A stretch of 64,000 bases of DNA from Owenia fusiformis. Lineage: Eukaryota; Annelida; Polychaeta; Sabellida; Oweniidae. Below, in pieces: positions 1 to 12,752 of the stretch (the first letter of the stretch is position 1; the number at the start of each line of letters is the position of its first letter). Under the pieces are notes generated by a model. It made no database searches, was not told where the DNA came from, and saw only the letters and a list, made by a program, of their open reading frames with translations. The stretch is from the NCBI GenBank assembly GCA_903813345.2, contig CAIIXF020000007.1:37782759-37846758 (forward strand), in the 5' to 3' direction. The translations under genes were made by a program, and so were the position numbers.

Positions 1-1321
1 AAACACCACAGCCATGTAACAGCCCCGAGAGGAATTTTGTTGTATAAAGCGTATTACCAAATTCAATACGCTTAGCATTTAAATGTTTGTTCAGTATAAA
101 TGTAATAAAGTTCTTCAGAGTCTTTGACTTTTGAATTTGTTGATCAATTATGTGGTAGTTATCTTTCAAGGATCGATCAATATGAATACCTAAATATTTA
201 TAGGTTTGGACTTCTTTTAAGTTGAGATCACCTAATCTCCATAACTTGTTCTTATCAATTTTCTTGCCTATAACCATGACTTTTGATTTTTTCTCACTAA
301 ACCTAAAACCATATTTAATAGCAAAATCATTAGTGACATTGAGCATCTTATTAAGATCATTTTCAGAATTGCCTAGGAGTACTATATCATCGGCCCACAT
401 GAGGCTAGGGAATTTTGAGTTATTAAATGTAATACCTACATCAGATTTTAAAAGTTCATCTTGAAGGTCAGTCATGACGATTGAAAATAGAGTAGTTGAT
501 AAGGTACAACCCTGTTTGACTCCGCATTTTGTATTAAACCATTGGGTATTTCCATTATTATTATTATTTTCGTTTTGCAAGCCATTGTTATTGTCGTTAT
601 CTATGAGGTTTTCATTACAATTATTAGATAATTTGACCTTGGTTCTTATTCCTCTGTACATTTCTCTTATGAGTCTCCAACATTTACCGCGGACACCTTT
701 CTCCCATAATTTTATGAACATAAGGTCCCTGTCCATTACGTCAAAGGCCTTTGAAATGTCCAAAAAAGCCAAGTAGGTCTTTTGGTTTTTATCTTTCCTT
801 AAACTGCACAGAGACTTAAGTTTGAATACATGATTTTCTAAACGTTGTTTGATTCTATACGCTCCTTGGAAGTCACCAAAAATATTTTTATCTTCACAGA
901 AAGCCATCATTTGCTTGTTGATTATGGAGCAAAAAAGTTTAAATACATTAGAAGTAAGGGAAATACCTCGAAAATTATCTAACGAGCCATTTGCGCCACC
1001 TTTATGAAGTGGCTTTAATAAACCTTCTTTCCATTGTTCAGGGTATGATTCATGGGTCTTACACATTGTAAACAAATGGAGCAAAGTGTTGACAATAGTG
1101 GGGCCCCCATATTTCAAAAATGCATACGGTATAAGATCAGTGCCCACTGCTTTACCATTAGGCAGTTGCCTTAAATGGGCTGTTAGTATATCCTTGTCCA
1201 AAATAACTTGATCAAAGATATCAGAGTCATTTTCATTTGGTGAACTGAGTTTAAATTCCATATTCGCCAGAATTTGGGAGTGTTTAATTTCATTTGCCGT
1301 CAAATCAGGCGATTTTTGATT
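1..1321 (-). mobile_element. LINE (non-LTR retrotransposon) reverse transcriptase, truncated 5', continues past left edge
   Basis: On the minus strand one frame stays open from a TAA near 1322 to base 1, about 440 codons with no stop seen. Read in order it carries NGKAVGTDLIPYAFL, NFRGISLTSN, FLDISKAFDVMDRD, GVKQGCTLS, the catalytic MWADDIVLLG box (W where Y or F is commoner) and YKYLGIHID of the thumb. These are the ordered blocks of a LINE reverse transcriptase, which copies element RNA at a nicked genomic site. The endonuclease part is absent: upstream of 1322 lies unrelated sequence. An asparagine-rich insert near 550-600 sits between palm blocks. The clade was not determined. Confidence 0.88.
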
Positions 1322-1323
1322 TT

Positions 1324-1425
1324 AAGAATTTCATCCTGCTTGCAGCGAGAAGACGGACCGGTTCGGGCCAATCTGCTTGCAGCGAGAAGACGGACCGGTT
1401 CGGGGCAATAGCTGATGAAATTCTT
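1324..1425. repeat. 37-bp direct repeat held inside a 12-bp perfect inverted repeat
   Basis: Bases 1324-1335 and 1414-1425 are perfect reverse complements (AAGAATTTCATC). Between them a 37-bp unit starting CTGCTTGCAGCGAGAAGACG occurs twice, 1336-1372 and 1373-1409, with one clear difference. It abuts the 5' break of the LINE fragment. Confidence 0.8.
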
Positions 1426-3185
1426 TGTCACAAAGCTTGGCATTTTTTTATAAAATCAAACGTGCGTCATTGAAACTCACAAGATGTAAAAAGCATGTCA
1501 TTTACATCATACCTTGATGGGGAAAAATAGATCTTATATGTTAGAAGTACTAAATAAAAGTTATCGTGAAAATGAGACAGTCGTTCTCGAGAGAAAAGAG
1601 CATAAATGCGCATTTAGAGAGTTTTGGTCCGTTTAAAAATCTGTAAAATTGGGGTACTTAAAAGCATCGGGAGGCATCATATATTTCAAATTAGACACGA
1701 GGAAGTCAATATTGAGCAAGTTATGGCTGTTTTAAATTCAAATAAAACCGTTAACCCGTACCGGTCCAGCTTTTGACCCGTACCGGTCAATTTTCGTTAG
1801 CTGCGTATACCAAGGGTGTTACATTATGTGAAACAATTCCAAAATGTTTTGTCTTAAGCTCAATCAAATAGCAATATATTTCAACATGTGGAAATTATTT
1901 ATTAACGTAATGTCGGGCACTATAGGTTTTTTAGTTTTGCTTTTTTGTCACACTTAAATTGTGTGCTTTATTTATTTGGGATTTGAATTTGAAAGGTTGA
2001 ATTCACAATCCAATAAAGCTTATAGTATCATTTATTAACAGATGCATCGAGGTAGAGCCACCGTTCAAAAGACATAAACATAGCTCTGTCGAGTGCAATA
2101 AATCCATGCATATCCATTTGTAGCAATCATACGGCCCATACCAGGGGAACACAGTTGCCCTTCGCATTCTAACATTGTCCGCATGTCAACCATACGGCGA
2201 CTGCACGGTCAGCCTGCCTTTCGCACCTCTCATACACGTGTATAAATTCTAAGATCTGATTAATTACCATTGATTCCTGTTTTCAATCCCTGGTTTTCAA
2301 AGCCCGTTAGATGTTAATAAATGGAGATTTTTAAATGTGCTTTCATTAAACAGCCAGGAAAAATAAACTATTTTTCATTTCCCAGGAATCACATAATCCG
2401 TCAAAATTCATTTAATTTAAAATGTATCTAATATATAACATGTATACAATCAGACAGACTGGCTATTCTAATCCGTTATGAAAAGCCATTTGTTTTTTCC
2501 TCTACAGGATGTTTCTGCGGACGTTAATTTGTTTATCTTAGTGTTTAGAGGCAATGTCCTTTGACCTTTCGTGAAATAAATGAACTTTGTGATGGACTAC
2601 ATTATTGTATATTTTTACAGGAACAGTTATTTTTATAACCAAAGTAGAACCGAAGTAGACCACTGTTACATTATTTTCATTTTAGGTCTCTCTTATTAGT
2701 TGCATTGCAGAAGTCTAATATTATTCTCTCCTGTGCCGAAGGTACTTATACCCGTAGCCAAGGGGTGATGTTCAAGGAGTCCAACTGAACAGAATTCGAA
2801 TTGAATACAAAATAAACTCATACTATATAAATATATAAGTACATAATGTCTAGCCAAGTCTTCTTGTATTTTCTTAACTTCAAATACGCCTTTTGATGTG
2901 TGATAACAAAATACTAAATAAATACTTATGCCCCCCTAGGCCTATTGCAACATTTTGTCAATTAATGGCATTAGCCCGGGGCATCAAGACACATTTGATT
3001 GAAATCGTTCAAATCAAAGTTTCAAATGAATAAAGAACATGAAGGTTCTATTTGGCATTCGAGAACAAAATGTGTCCAGTCAAAAATAGATTTCTAATAT
3101 TTGATTTTGAGTAGTTGTATTTATTGATCCTTGTTTTTCAATCTACAGATGATTCACTGAATTCCGAAGTAAACAGAAAATAATA
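1426..3185. other. Intergenic stretch, no gene seen
   Basis: AT-rich with no convincing open frame, splice-bounded exon or RNA gene. A short direct duplication around the motif CCCGTACCGGTC lies near 1755-1790. Confidence 0.6.
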
Positions 3186-3187
3186 CA

Positions 3188-3305
3188 GGCCCGTAGCCAG
3201 GGGGGGTTCGAAGGGTTCGGGTGAACCCCCCCCCCCCTGGCCAAAAATTCTTTCAAAATCATGCAGTTTTTCACCATTTTGAGCACTTCTCAAGTGATTT
3301 AAGCC
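3188..3305. repeat. SINE-like dispersed repeat, copy 1
   Basis: Begins CCCGTAGCCAGGGGGG, has a hairpin of G and C runs (GGGTTCGGGTGAACCC plus extra C), then a tail with TTCTTTCAAAATC and GAGCAC. The same order recurs about 410 bases downstream, so it is an interspersed or locally duplicated repeat. The class is not proven. Confidence 0.6.
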
Positions 3306-3598
3306 ATATCCAACGGATTGTATAATGTCCTTTATGTTATGATTAACATTGTGTTAAAATTTGGATTTAATTGATTGACTCAACGGAAAGTTAATTTTTA
3401 ATCAACGGGTTTCTTCACATTTTTACTCCATTGGTTTCCTCACAATTTAACTCAATTCTTTCCTTGTGAAATTAAGCTGTTCACAATAAACAACACTTAA
3501 AGCCCCCTCTTACACAAACACCTTTATTCACTTTACAAACAACACAAAACATTTATGACACGAAACTGTCATATATCAATACATTACAAATTTGATAC

Positions 3599-3712
3599 AG
3601 GTCCATGGCCAGGGAGCGGGGTCGTTGGGTTCAAGTAAATCGCCCTCCCCTTGCCAAAATTCTTTCAAAATCCTACATTTTTTACCAATCTGAGCACTGT
3701 TAAGTAATTTTG
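3599..3712. repeat. SINE-like dispersed repeat, copy 2 (diverged)
   Basis: Diverged second copy of the 3188-3305 repeat: CCATGGCCAGGGAGCGGG head, GCCCTCCCCTTGCC, TTCTTTCAAAATCC and GAGCACTGTTAAG align in the same order. Confidence 0.55.
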
Positions 3713-4671
3713 GGCCAACATTTTCAATTGTGACCCCTTGGTATGTTTTAAAAATTGATCCCCTCGGCTAAAACTTATTACAAGACTGTAATACATGTAT
3801 ATTGGATTTTTTGCTCAGATTTCTTCTGACAAATCACTGATAATAAATTAGGAAATGTGTACTAGATTAACTGATACAAGTGGTGTTAAGCCATGCTAAA
3901 ACAAAATTAAAACTTGTATTCTCTCACATTTCACAATTCATGTGTTTTCTGTTACCCATATAATATCTGAGATATAAACCGGGGATATAAGAACATATTA
4001 GTCCATGATGTAATACATTTGTTTCTACTACAATTGGGCCATTGGTTTTATTAACCTTTCTTTGTTTTCCATTTCCAAATATATATATTCAAAAGGTGCG
4101 AGATTCGGTATGTTTAGTTGTTTGATAATGAAAATAAAGAAGCAGTTACATTTTACATTTATTCCTAATGTTTCATCTGACAAAGCGATGAGCAAATTGG
4201 TGCATGGAAGAACAAACTGATGTATATAACATCTTGACATACAGAATGTCAGAGCAATATGATAAGTAAAACTTTAATCCCCAATAATTCAATTTCTTTA
4301 ATATGAGTTTTGTTAAAACCTATAACTAATCCGTTTGTTAGAGGCAATGGATTAATTTTCTACAGACAACAGCAAGGTGGTAATAATTTGTATTATACCA
4401 CTTTGAAACCTGTTATAATAGAAAATGATATGCGTATAATACTGTTTATTACCACCTTGCCGGGCCAGTTCTAGGGGTTTTAGTGCTAGTTTAGAAGGCG
4501 TTCATTTTACTATATCGACCTGAGAAATGTGTGACGTCATAGTGATGGTCATTATGGACCGGTCTAGAATATATTCTGGACCGGCAATTTTCCCCGGGAA
4601 ATTAGATATCGTTCAATGCGTAAGATTTTCTTGCTGTTTCAGTCCTGGTCGTTAACGGTGGTAATAATACT

Positions 4672-4772
4672 AATAACGTCATTTCTGCGAGCGATATAGT
4701 GAAATATTGGACCTTGGGCCTTCGGCCCTTGGTCCAATATTTCACTATATCGCCCTTAGAAATGACGTTATT
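4672..4772. repeat. Hairpin, two ~49-bp arms
   Basis: AATAACGTCATTTCT at the left is matched by the reverse complement of AGAAATGACGTTATT at the right. The inner arms GCGATATAGTGAAATATTGG also pair, closing on a GGGCCTTCGGCCC core with a few mismatches. This is the shape of a fold-back MITE. Upstream, 4370-4462 carries a looser inverted pair built on GGTGGTAATAA. Confidence 0.8.
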
Positions 4773-6005
4773 GTACTATTAATCTGATCCTGACTTAAAT
4801 TATATCAGGTTAAACTGGAATATATTTTGGTTTAATCGGGTATCATTCTCTAATGATATTTTGAGTCCGGATCAGATGTTATAATATTGAATGATACTTT
4901 CTGTGATATTGGATTAAACAACAAATTAAACATCAATATAAGATGTTATCAGAAATATTAATCATAGGATTTTACATAGTGTAATCTTCTTAATTGTTTG
5001 CGATAACCCACGTGCTCCTTTGGGGTAAACAAAGTAAAAACCAATTAAATTTAAAGACCTGAGTACAACTGACCAAAACATCAATATTGCTGTATATGAT
5101 TTGCAAATATATATACCTTTATTATCTACATTACATACTTTTTAGGATGAAAATGTACTTATAAATATGTGTTTTGGCCATAAATTAGATAATAAATTAA
5201 ATTGGATTATTAAATTATACAAACAAAATTCATGAGACGAGGCTCAGGGGTTTTGTCTAGACATTCCTTTATCACCAAAATCTGCCAAATTCTCAAACTT
5301 TCGGTAAATATTCAAGCTCCGTGGGCAAAAAATCATGACAATTTCATATTGACTTTTTACAAAAATAAACATTTAATCTTTGGCCAACTTTTGTAAATGG
5401 GATCTAGATATTTTATTGGATAAGACCTCTTATTTTGGCTCTGGTCACTTCAAAATTAAGAAATAAAAGAGGTATTTTTGGCATTGAAACCTCAGAACCT
5501 CGTTACGTGGACTCTGGAAAACCAAAAACTGTAAGAAGCTTATTAAAATACTATTTTTGGGACTAAACGTTTCTTAAATAAATTAATATTTTAAACTACA
5601 TTTGTTTTCATGTTTTGTAAAATATAGAGAGACTAAACTTCGCCACACGAGATCAGTGTGTTTTAATCCATGGTACTGTTCATACTCTGCAGAGTCACGA
5701 AGCATTATTGACAACGTAACGAAACACTAGCGGATCCAGGTAGTTATCTGGCCCCCATGCCCCCCCCCTCCCAAAGGATCCGCAAGTGCAAAGTGTGTAT
5801 TAGTGGTAATGTCGCGACCCTCGTGTGGTAGCGTGGTTTGAGGGTCATAAACAAAATACAGTCTAAGAGCAGATGGTTTGATTTTATGTCTTCATTGACT
5901 GAGTTTTAGGATAAGTGAAAGTTGAAATGTTTCCCCTATTTAATTGAATAATATAAACGTTCACAGTATCATAACAAAATGAGATAAAGCTAGGATAGAT
6001 ATATA
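4773..6005. other. Intergenic stretch, no gene seen
   Basis: AT-rich with no coding signal. A small inverted pair, GCGGATCC at 5730-5737 and GGATCCGC at 5776-5783, encloses C runs and resembles the start of a dispersed repeat. Confidence 0.5.
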
Positions 6006-6014
6006 AGGGATCAA

Positions 6015-6105
6015 TAGAGATTATCCTAAATGAGGTTCGGGATATTGGGATTATCCTGAGGCCAAGGGATAATGCCAATATCCTGAACCGACTATAGGAT
6101 GATCT
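6015..6105. repeat. Palindromic repeat built on GGATATTGG, copy 1
   Basis: Left arm GAGGTTCGGGATATTGGG and right arm CCAATATCCTGAACC are near reverse complements with GGATTATCC boxes between. A relative with the same arms lies at 7856-8005. Confidence 0.6.
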
Positions 6106-6120
6106 GTTTATTATTAACAG

Positions 6121-6305
6121 GATGCCCCTTCCCTTCTATAAACCATCAAACAGATCGCAATTGTCTGCGTATTTTTCCATTGTCGTTTACTGTTGCGAAC
6201 GTTACAAGATGAACCAATATGCGAACGGCGATTATGACGTAGCGGGCAGATATGCTATATCCTCGGGGCAGGACGTAAAGCTATATCTGCCCGCTGATGA
6301 AAATA
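6121..6305. repeat. Dispersed ~185-bp repeat, copy 1
   Basis: Shares an ordered series of blocks with 8659-8855: CTTCCCTT, AAACCATCAAACAGATC, CGAACGTTACAA and GGCGATTATGACGTAGCG. It ends in a hairpin with stem GGGCAGATAT/ATATCTGCCC. It is interrupted at its right end by the mariner-like element starting at 6312. Confidence 0.7.
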
Positions 6306-6311
6306 TATATA

Positions 6312-7852
6312 CAGGGTGGGCCAAAAAAAACCACCCCCCTAGCCAATATTTCTGATAAATATTCAATTTTAAACATGTACACCAACAATGATATATCATT
6401 TTAAAGATAATTTAATTTGCAACAGAATGATATATAATAGAGCAATTTTCAACAACTCTGGCTCGAGATATAACCATTTATGTGACATGGGGGTCAAAAA
6501 ACACCTTTTCAATTTTCGGCGATTTTGCGAACAATTGCCTATTTCTACCAAATTTGAGTAAATTACAACATTGTCATGAGTCCTTCATAATTGGATATTA
6601 TATATTGTTTTCATTCAGTTTTTGAACCTTGCATGCTCAATAAAAATGTGTATGCTTATAAAATTAATTCATTTATTCTTCAGTCTGTCCAAATATGGCT
6701 CAATAGACTCACCCCGGACCCAACTTCTGATTTGATTTCTCGCTTAAAACGCGAAAGCCATTGGTATAATTGATGGACCTCTGCAGAAGTACCATCCAAC
6801 ACCTAATTATTCATTCTTTCAGTATGTCTACACCCCTGATTGGCTAGGGATCTCCATAGACCAACTGTTCTAAATGCCCCAAGTACTATACATGTAATAA
6901 AAAGGCTATACTCTATATCAGTAAGCAAGAATAGTGACATTTGCGATAAAAGGCTACTCAAATCGAGATGACATTTTTCTGAAAAGTAGGTGGTGTCTAC
7001 TCAGTGTTTCCCAAAAAGGAAAGCCCGTACAGACCCTGTTTTTTGAACCAGGAGCAAAAATATACTCTGAATGTTAATGACATGAGGTGTTAAAAAAGGA
7101 CTCCTCAAGAATATAAAAAACATGTGAAAGAAATTTCATTTTCTGATAGAACAGTGCTCCATCACAGGTCCAATGCTACCCTGGAGTTTTTGGAGATTGG
7201 GAATGTCACCATCTCTAGCCCAAAATAATGGCTTACTAGCAGTCCAGTTGCCAATAATGTTGATACCATACCTGGGAGCATCTAGAACAGTTGGTATTTA
7301 AATATACCCAGCCTATCAGGAATGTAGAGGAACTAAAAGAAAGAATAACTAGCAGTTGAATGGTACGTCTGCATACATCCATCAATTATGCCATCAACCA
7401 ATGGCTTCCGCGTCTTAAGCGAATAATCCAATCAGAGGATGGGTCCAGGGGGTGGGTCTATTGAGCTATTTTTGGACAGACTGAAGAAGAAATTAATTCG
7501 TTTTATAAGCATACACATGTATATTGAGTATGTGTGGTTCAAAAATTGAATGAAAACAATATATAATATCCAATTATGAAAGACTCATGACAATGTTGTA
7601 ATTTACTCAAATTTGGTAGAAATAGGCAATTATTCGCAAAATTGACGAAAATTGAAAAGGTGTTTTTTGACCCCAATGTCACATAAATGGTCATATTTCT
7701 ATATGGGGTTGTTGAAAATGGTGCTATTATATATCATTTTGTTGCAAATTAAATTATCTTTAATATGATATATCATTGTTGGTGTGATTGTTAAAAAATA
7801 AATATTTATCAGGAATATTGGTTAGGGGGGTGGTTTTTTTTGGCCCACCCTG
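6312..7852. mobile_element. Tc1/mariner-like element with long terminal inverted repeats
   Basis: The ends are CAGGGTGGGCCAAAAAAAAC and its reverse complement, flanked on both sides by TA (6310-6311 and 7853-7854), the target duplication typical of Tc1/mariner. Inverted similarity runs inward about 450 bases from each end: 6312-6780 pairs with 7390-7852. The middle, 6780-7390, has no intact transposase frame. It is probably a non-autonomous or decayed copy. Confidence 0.85.
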
Positions 7853-7855
7853 TAG

Positions 7856-8005
7856 AGATTATCCTATATGAGGTTCAGGATATTGGGATTATCCCGAGGC
7901 AAATATAATATATCTGCCCGAGGGCCGCAGTTCCCGAGGGAAAATATATTATACATGTATTGGCCGAAGGATAATCCCAATATCCTGAACCGACTACAGG
8001 ATAAT
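7856..8005. repeat. Palindromic repeat built on GGATATTGG, copy 2
   Basis: Same arms as 6015-6105, here with an inner CCCGAGGGCCGCAGTTCCCG segment and AT-rich flanks. The right end again reads CCAATATCCTGAACCGACTA. Confidence 0.6.
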
Positions 8006-8393
8006 ATGTTTTTCTCATATGACTAACAAAGATACATCCATCTTTACCCCATGCAAGATATTGCCATCTTTCATCCTAAAAAGTCACACGTGCAAGATGA
8101 GATTTACTTGTGACATCATTGGTCTGTAATCATCAACAACATGGCAACGGACACACCGTTGCTATGAGTATCCATGCTAATTCTACAAAACTAAGCTGTG
8201 ACGTCATAACAATGGAGCTTTGTTGTCACGTGTATCTATGTATTTTCTTCAATATTGTTATGACGTCACAACAAATGCAACATGAAGTTCAATTTATTTG
8301 AAGCTATTTTCACTCCGATTTATGATAAAATGGTGAAAATATGGCATAATGCAGAGTCATATGAGAAAAAATTTCTTGTACTCGTACCTGTGC

Positions 8394-8507
8394 AATATCG
8401 TCCATTCTTGACTCGCTTTGATAATGTTTCTTTATCTCGTCTTCGACTCGATAAAGAATTAAGAATTATCAAAGCTCATCAAGAATGGACGATCTTGCAC
8501 AGGTACT
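8394..8507. repeat. ~110-bp near-perfect hairpin
   Basis: GTACCTGTGCAATATCGTCC at the left pairs with GGACGATCTTGCACAGGTAC at the right. The pairing continues inward through ATTCTTGA, GCTTTGATAAT and CTTTATCTCGT to a short CTTCGA loop. The flanking 8041-8300 segment contains several GTGACGTCA-like boxes and may belong to the same element. Confidence 0.8.
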
Positions 8508-8658
8508 CATAAAAGAACCTCTATATCCCCTACCAATCTTGATCATCTGGTTCACATTGTTCGATCATGGAAATATTTTAGAATATTTTTGTCCAATTGT
8601 GTTTTCCTGTTCTCTCAAATATTCCCACATTTATTTTCTCGAATATTTGATTGATTAA

Positions 8659-8855
8659 GTGGATGCTCCTTCCCTTTTTAAACCATCAAACAGATCCCGA
8701 TTGTCTGTGTTTTCTCCATTGTCGTTTACAGTCATAACACGAACGTTACAAATTATGAACAAATATGCGAGCGGCGATTATGACGTAGCGAGCAGATATA
8801 CTATAACTGCCCGCTCGGAGCGGGACGTATATCTATATCTGCCCGCTGCTGAAAA
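8659..8855. repeat. Dispersed ~190-bp repeat, copy 2
   Basis: Diverged partner of 6121-6305, ending in the same CTGCCCG-type hairpin with an extra CGCTCGGAGCGGG inner stem. The open frame across it (288 bases) also appears in the other copy, but it follows the repeat rather than any host gene. Confidence 0.65.
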
Positions 8856-8955
8856 TATAAGTTTTTACAAACCGGTTTTATGTACCAGTAACGCGTCCAA
8901 GTATGGTATAAAATGGGATAATTTCGGGATAATAGGAGCGGGATAACAATATCTG

Positions 8956-10958
8956 AATATAGACTAAGTTAGATATATCAGTGTCCAGTGTAAGTTTTAT
9001 GTCTTATTAAAGTAAATGGCAACAAACTCCCGAATCTGAATGTGCCGAGTGTTAGGTTGTATCAAATAAGTATAAAGTTAGGGCGTGGGTTTAACTAGGT
9101 GGAAGTCAAGTTTTAGCCACTTCAATGGACTTCAAGCTGTACATTTAGCTCCCTGGTCACAATTAAAGTGGGAAACTTTGTTGGGCTTAAAGTAGGGCTA
9201 CTTCAAATCAGAAGTCTGTCTAACTCATCGGGGGATAATATTACTAGTACGCCATTTAAATACACAAATAACAAAACAATGGAAGTAAATGGATTTTTAT
9301 ATAATGTATAAAACAACTCTATTTCTATTACTAATCTGCACAGACATTACACAATTCAGTACTGTCGAGTGGTATATCGGGTATACAAATAGTCTCCCAA
9401 ACAAAACATGCATAAAACAATACAGCTAATTGAAGTTCAGTTAATCAATTTGCAATAAAGCCTAAAAGTTGTATCTTTCCAGAAATGTAACTCAACAGTG
9501 CAGTTTTGTATCATGTCTTGTGGAGTTGAAATCAGCTTTCTATACCACTCGCATGAAAAACGGAAAGTAGTTTTGATACTATCAGACTATGCGATTGGCA
9601 AACAAATGGGCAAAGTATTAAAGTCTTCTAGTATCTATAATCAACGAACTAGAATGTAATTAACATAGTAGACCAAACATGGAAAACTAGAATGGGGGTT
9701 GAATGGTAAAACACTGACTAGAACCCTCACAAGCAAGTGCATGGCTAAAATACCCCAAGTGGAATCTAATACTAGCTCAAGCTATGTGGTCATTGACTAG
9801 GCAATTGGTGATCAAAATAACAGTTTTTAATATTTTCACAAAACTGGTCAATTTTCTCAAATTTCATATTGATGAGAAAATGTATAGCTTCAGATTTTGT
9901 TACGTGTATCTTTCAATGTTTTGATGTTCATATTCTGAAGTTAGATTTTCACATCATCCTTTTGTTATTGGGTATATAAAAACAGAAATAACATTTTTCA
10001 AATTTAAAAGTCCTCAAGCTTAGCCAATCAAAATCGAGTATTAAGCAACGCTGTTAGTTAAAATCACTTATCCTGACTTTCTGTACCATGTTAAAGTGTG
10101 GATGTAACTTGATATTTTAATGAGAAACCGGCCTTATTTTAAAATAGGGCTTAAGTCTGAAAATGAGGTTTGAATGACCTGATCCTTAAAAGTACTGAGT
10201 TTCAATATGTCTAGACAGTGTCTCAAAAGAAAATCATATTTCTATGTCATACCGGCTTGAATTCGATCCATAAAAGCACAGATCAATACCAGGGGCGGAT
10301 CTGGGAACCAACAAGGGGGGGGGGCAAATTTTAGGTCAGAGAAAATACAAGTGTCTTAAAACAAGCAACCCAGACAACTGCCCTTTCTAAAAAGTTTGTA
10401 GCACAATAATAAACCTGGAACGTCACATTAAACTCTTATTATCAACAAAAAATATACACTGATATTAATCCTGAAAACAATATTACATGATAAACATAAT
10501 AGAATGTTATTTAATTAACTTAGGAAATAAAGAGAAAAATTATGAAACTTTTAAATATAACTTAAGGGTAGAGCTAACATAGTAATTAACAATCCTTTTA
10601 CAGAATATAAAATAGTTTTCTAACTCTTGAAATGTTGAGTAACCAAGAACATAATTGATAAAGGACAAAAAAGTGAAACAAAGTGACAATCCTTCAAGGC
10701 AATCCCATTACCATGCTCAAAGTAATCTGAAGGATCGTCACATTAAGTAAATAAAGCTCAACCATTCAGTCGAACTCTGAATTTTCCAACACGATAATGC
10801 ACCCAGGCACACTGCTGATATTGTGCAGGAAATCCTCACAAATAACTGGCAAAATAGATGGCAAAGCTGCCCCAAGCTCCGTACTTTCCAGATGAGACAA
10901 TCCTTGATTTTTGACTAAGAGATGCACACTATGAAACAATGCAGCAACTTATGACAGT
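8956..10958. other. Intergenic stretch, no gene seen
   Basis: No gene, RNA or strong repeat. At 10287-10330 AGGGGCGGATCTGG followed by a G run resembles the head of a dispersed SINE-like repeat. Confidence 0.5.
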
Positions 10959-11423
10959 GGCCAAAATGCCCTAATACGTCACTTCCGCTGAATAGAAAAA
11001 AGTAGTATTCAAAAATGAATGTAGTCCCAACACAATTGTGATCATGACGAGTCAGTAAGCTAGTATGTAGGCACAGTTGTAATCTTTTTGCAATGGCAAC
11101 ATGCCATTTCTTCTGAAAATGCGTTTATTTGGGTTATCTGAAGGAAAATTTCGAGTCAAGTGGCGTATTAATTTTGCCTTCATTTTTGTGAATTTCAATT
11201 TGTGTCTGCAGAGAGAGGGGGTAGTGTCACAATTGACCAATTATTTCAAAAAGTAGATGATTGGCCCCTATTGAGTTTAGTGTCAAGATGTAGCTTAGAC
11301 ATAGCTTTAGAACCTCAGATAGGCCAGTGAGGCCACATAAATCCATAACTCGAGATAAAAAGTCAGGCGTTTGCCCTTTTGCCCATTGACTAGTATGGTG
11401 ACGTGAATTAGGGCAGTTTTGCC
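10959..11423. repeat. 465-bp direct repeat, copy 1
   Basis: Matches 12288-12752 base for base wherever I compared them; period 1329. The unit's own ends are imperfect inverted repeats: GCCCTAATACGTCAC near the left and GTGACGTGAATTAGGGC near the right. The minus-strand 62-codon frames inside both copies are identical because the DNA is; I do not call them genes. Confidence 0.85.
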
Positions 11424-12287
11424 TATTAGTCACATGTGAAAGTGACCAAAATTTTTTAAAACTACTCAGAATCGCCCAGAATTGAAGTTTATTAGTGTGA
11501 AACATATTTTGGACGGAGGCAAAAAGGGGAATTTTCATGAACAAATTTACTGTTTTTGCTGAATCAGCAGTTTTCGCTTTTTACCCCAAAAACCACTGAT
11601 TTTGACGATATTTGGCTACAATTTTGTCCTTAGTGACCCCTAAATGTCATTTGTTGTCGTAAATGGGGAAGCCAACGAGTTGCTATTCATCATAAAGATT
11701 GAATTTTCAATCTTATGGTTTCCAGTATAGAAAGAAGGTACATATCGGGGGTGCAGTCAGAAATTGGTGAGTTAAGTGTCAATTTTTGATGTATTTGTTC
11801 ACTCTGAATGACTACATTGAGCTAAAAAATATCTCAAAAGTCCCAATTCTCTAGGCCAGAGTCAAAACTGATCAAAGTTGTCATCATTTTTCAAATCAGG
11901 AGGTTGTTGAATGGAATAAAGAATGAAAAAGTGATGATTTTAGTAAGATTTTGCCAAAAAGTGGGCCAAATTTGTCCAATTTTCTGGTTCACAGTTCAGT
12001 GATTTTGGCTAAAAATCGCAATATGCAATAAAATACTCAATTTCTTGACACGATACTGAAAAATGTCATCATCAGGCAGTGGATTTCATGATGTAAATGA
12101 AAAACTAGTCAAATTTAAAGGAAAACCATTGGGTTATTGGAAAAATGACCCCAGGGGTAATGAAGTAGCCATATTTTTCATAACTGCTGTCAGAATATTC
12201 TTAAACTGCACAAAACTACTTGAAAAACTCTAGTAAATTGGAAAAACGCAATTTAAAGCCAGAAATCATCCAACCACGTGGCTATTA
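11424..12287. other. 864-bp spacer between the identical 465-bp repeats
   Basis: Its ends are weakly inverted (CTATTAGTCACATGTG versus CACGTGGCTATTAG). No reverse-transcriptase, transposase or host coding motif was seen, nor a primer-binding site or polypurine tract that would support an LTR element. Confidence 0.6.
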
Positions 12288-12752
12288 GGCCAAAATGCCC
12301 TAATACGTCACTTCCGCTGAATAGAAAAAAGTAGTATTCAAAAATGAATGTAGTCCCAACACAATTGTGATCATGACGAGTCAGTAAGCTAGTATGTAGG
12401 CACAGTTGTAATCTTTTTGCAATGGCAACATGCCATTTCTTCTGAAAATGCGTTTATTTGGGTTATCTGAAGGAAAATTTCGAGTCAAGTGGCGTATTAA
12501 TTTTGCCTTCATTTTTGTGAATTTCAATTTGTGTCTGCAGAGAGAGGGGGTAGTGTCACAATTGACCAATTATTTCAAAAAGTAGATGATTGGCCCCTAT
12601 TGAGTTTAGTGTCAAGATGTAGCTTAGACATAGCTTTAGAACCTCAGATAGGCCAGTGAGGCCACATAAATCCATAACTCGAGATAAAAAGTCAGGCGTT
12701 TGCCCTTTTGCCCATTGACTAGTATGGTGACGTGAATTAGGGCAGTTTTGCC
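12288..12752. repeat. 465-bp direct repeat, copy 2
   Basis: Second copy of 10959-11423. CAGTGG lies at the outer left edge of copy 1 (10955-10960) and overlaps the outer right edge of this copy, so the whole 1.8-kb unit may be flanked by a 5-6 base target duplication. Confidence 0.85.

Noticed and set aside
11052-12569. Identical 62-codon minus frames in two places
   Set aside because: The surrounding 465 bases are identical too, so identity says nothing about coding.
10959-12752. Classical LTR retrotransposon
   Set aside because: No TG...CA ends, primer-binding site, polypurine tract or pol/gag motif.
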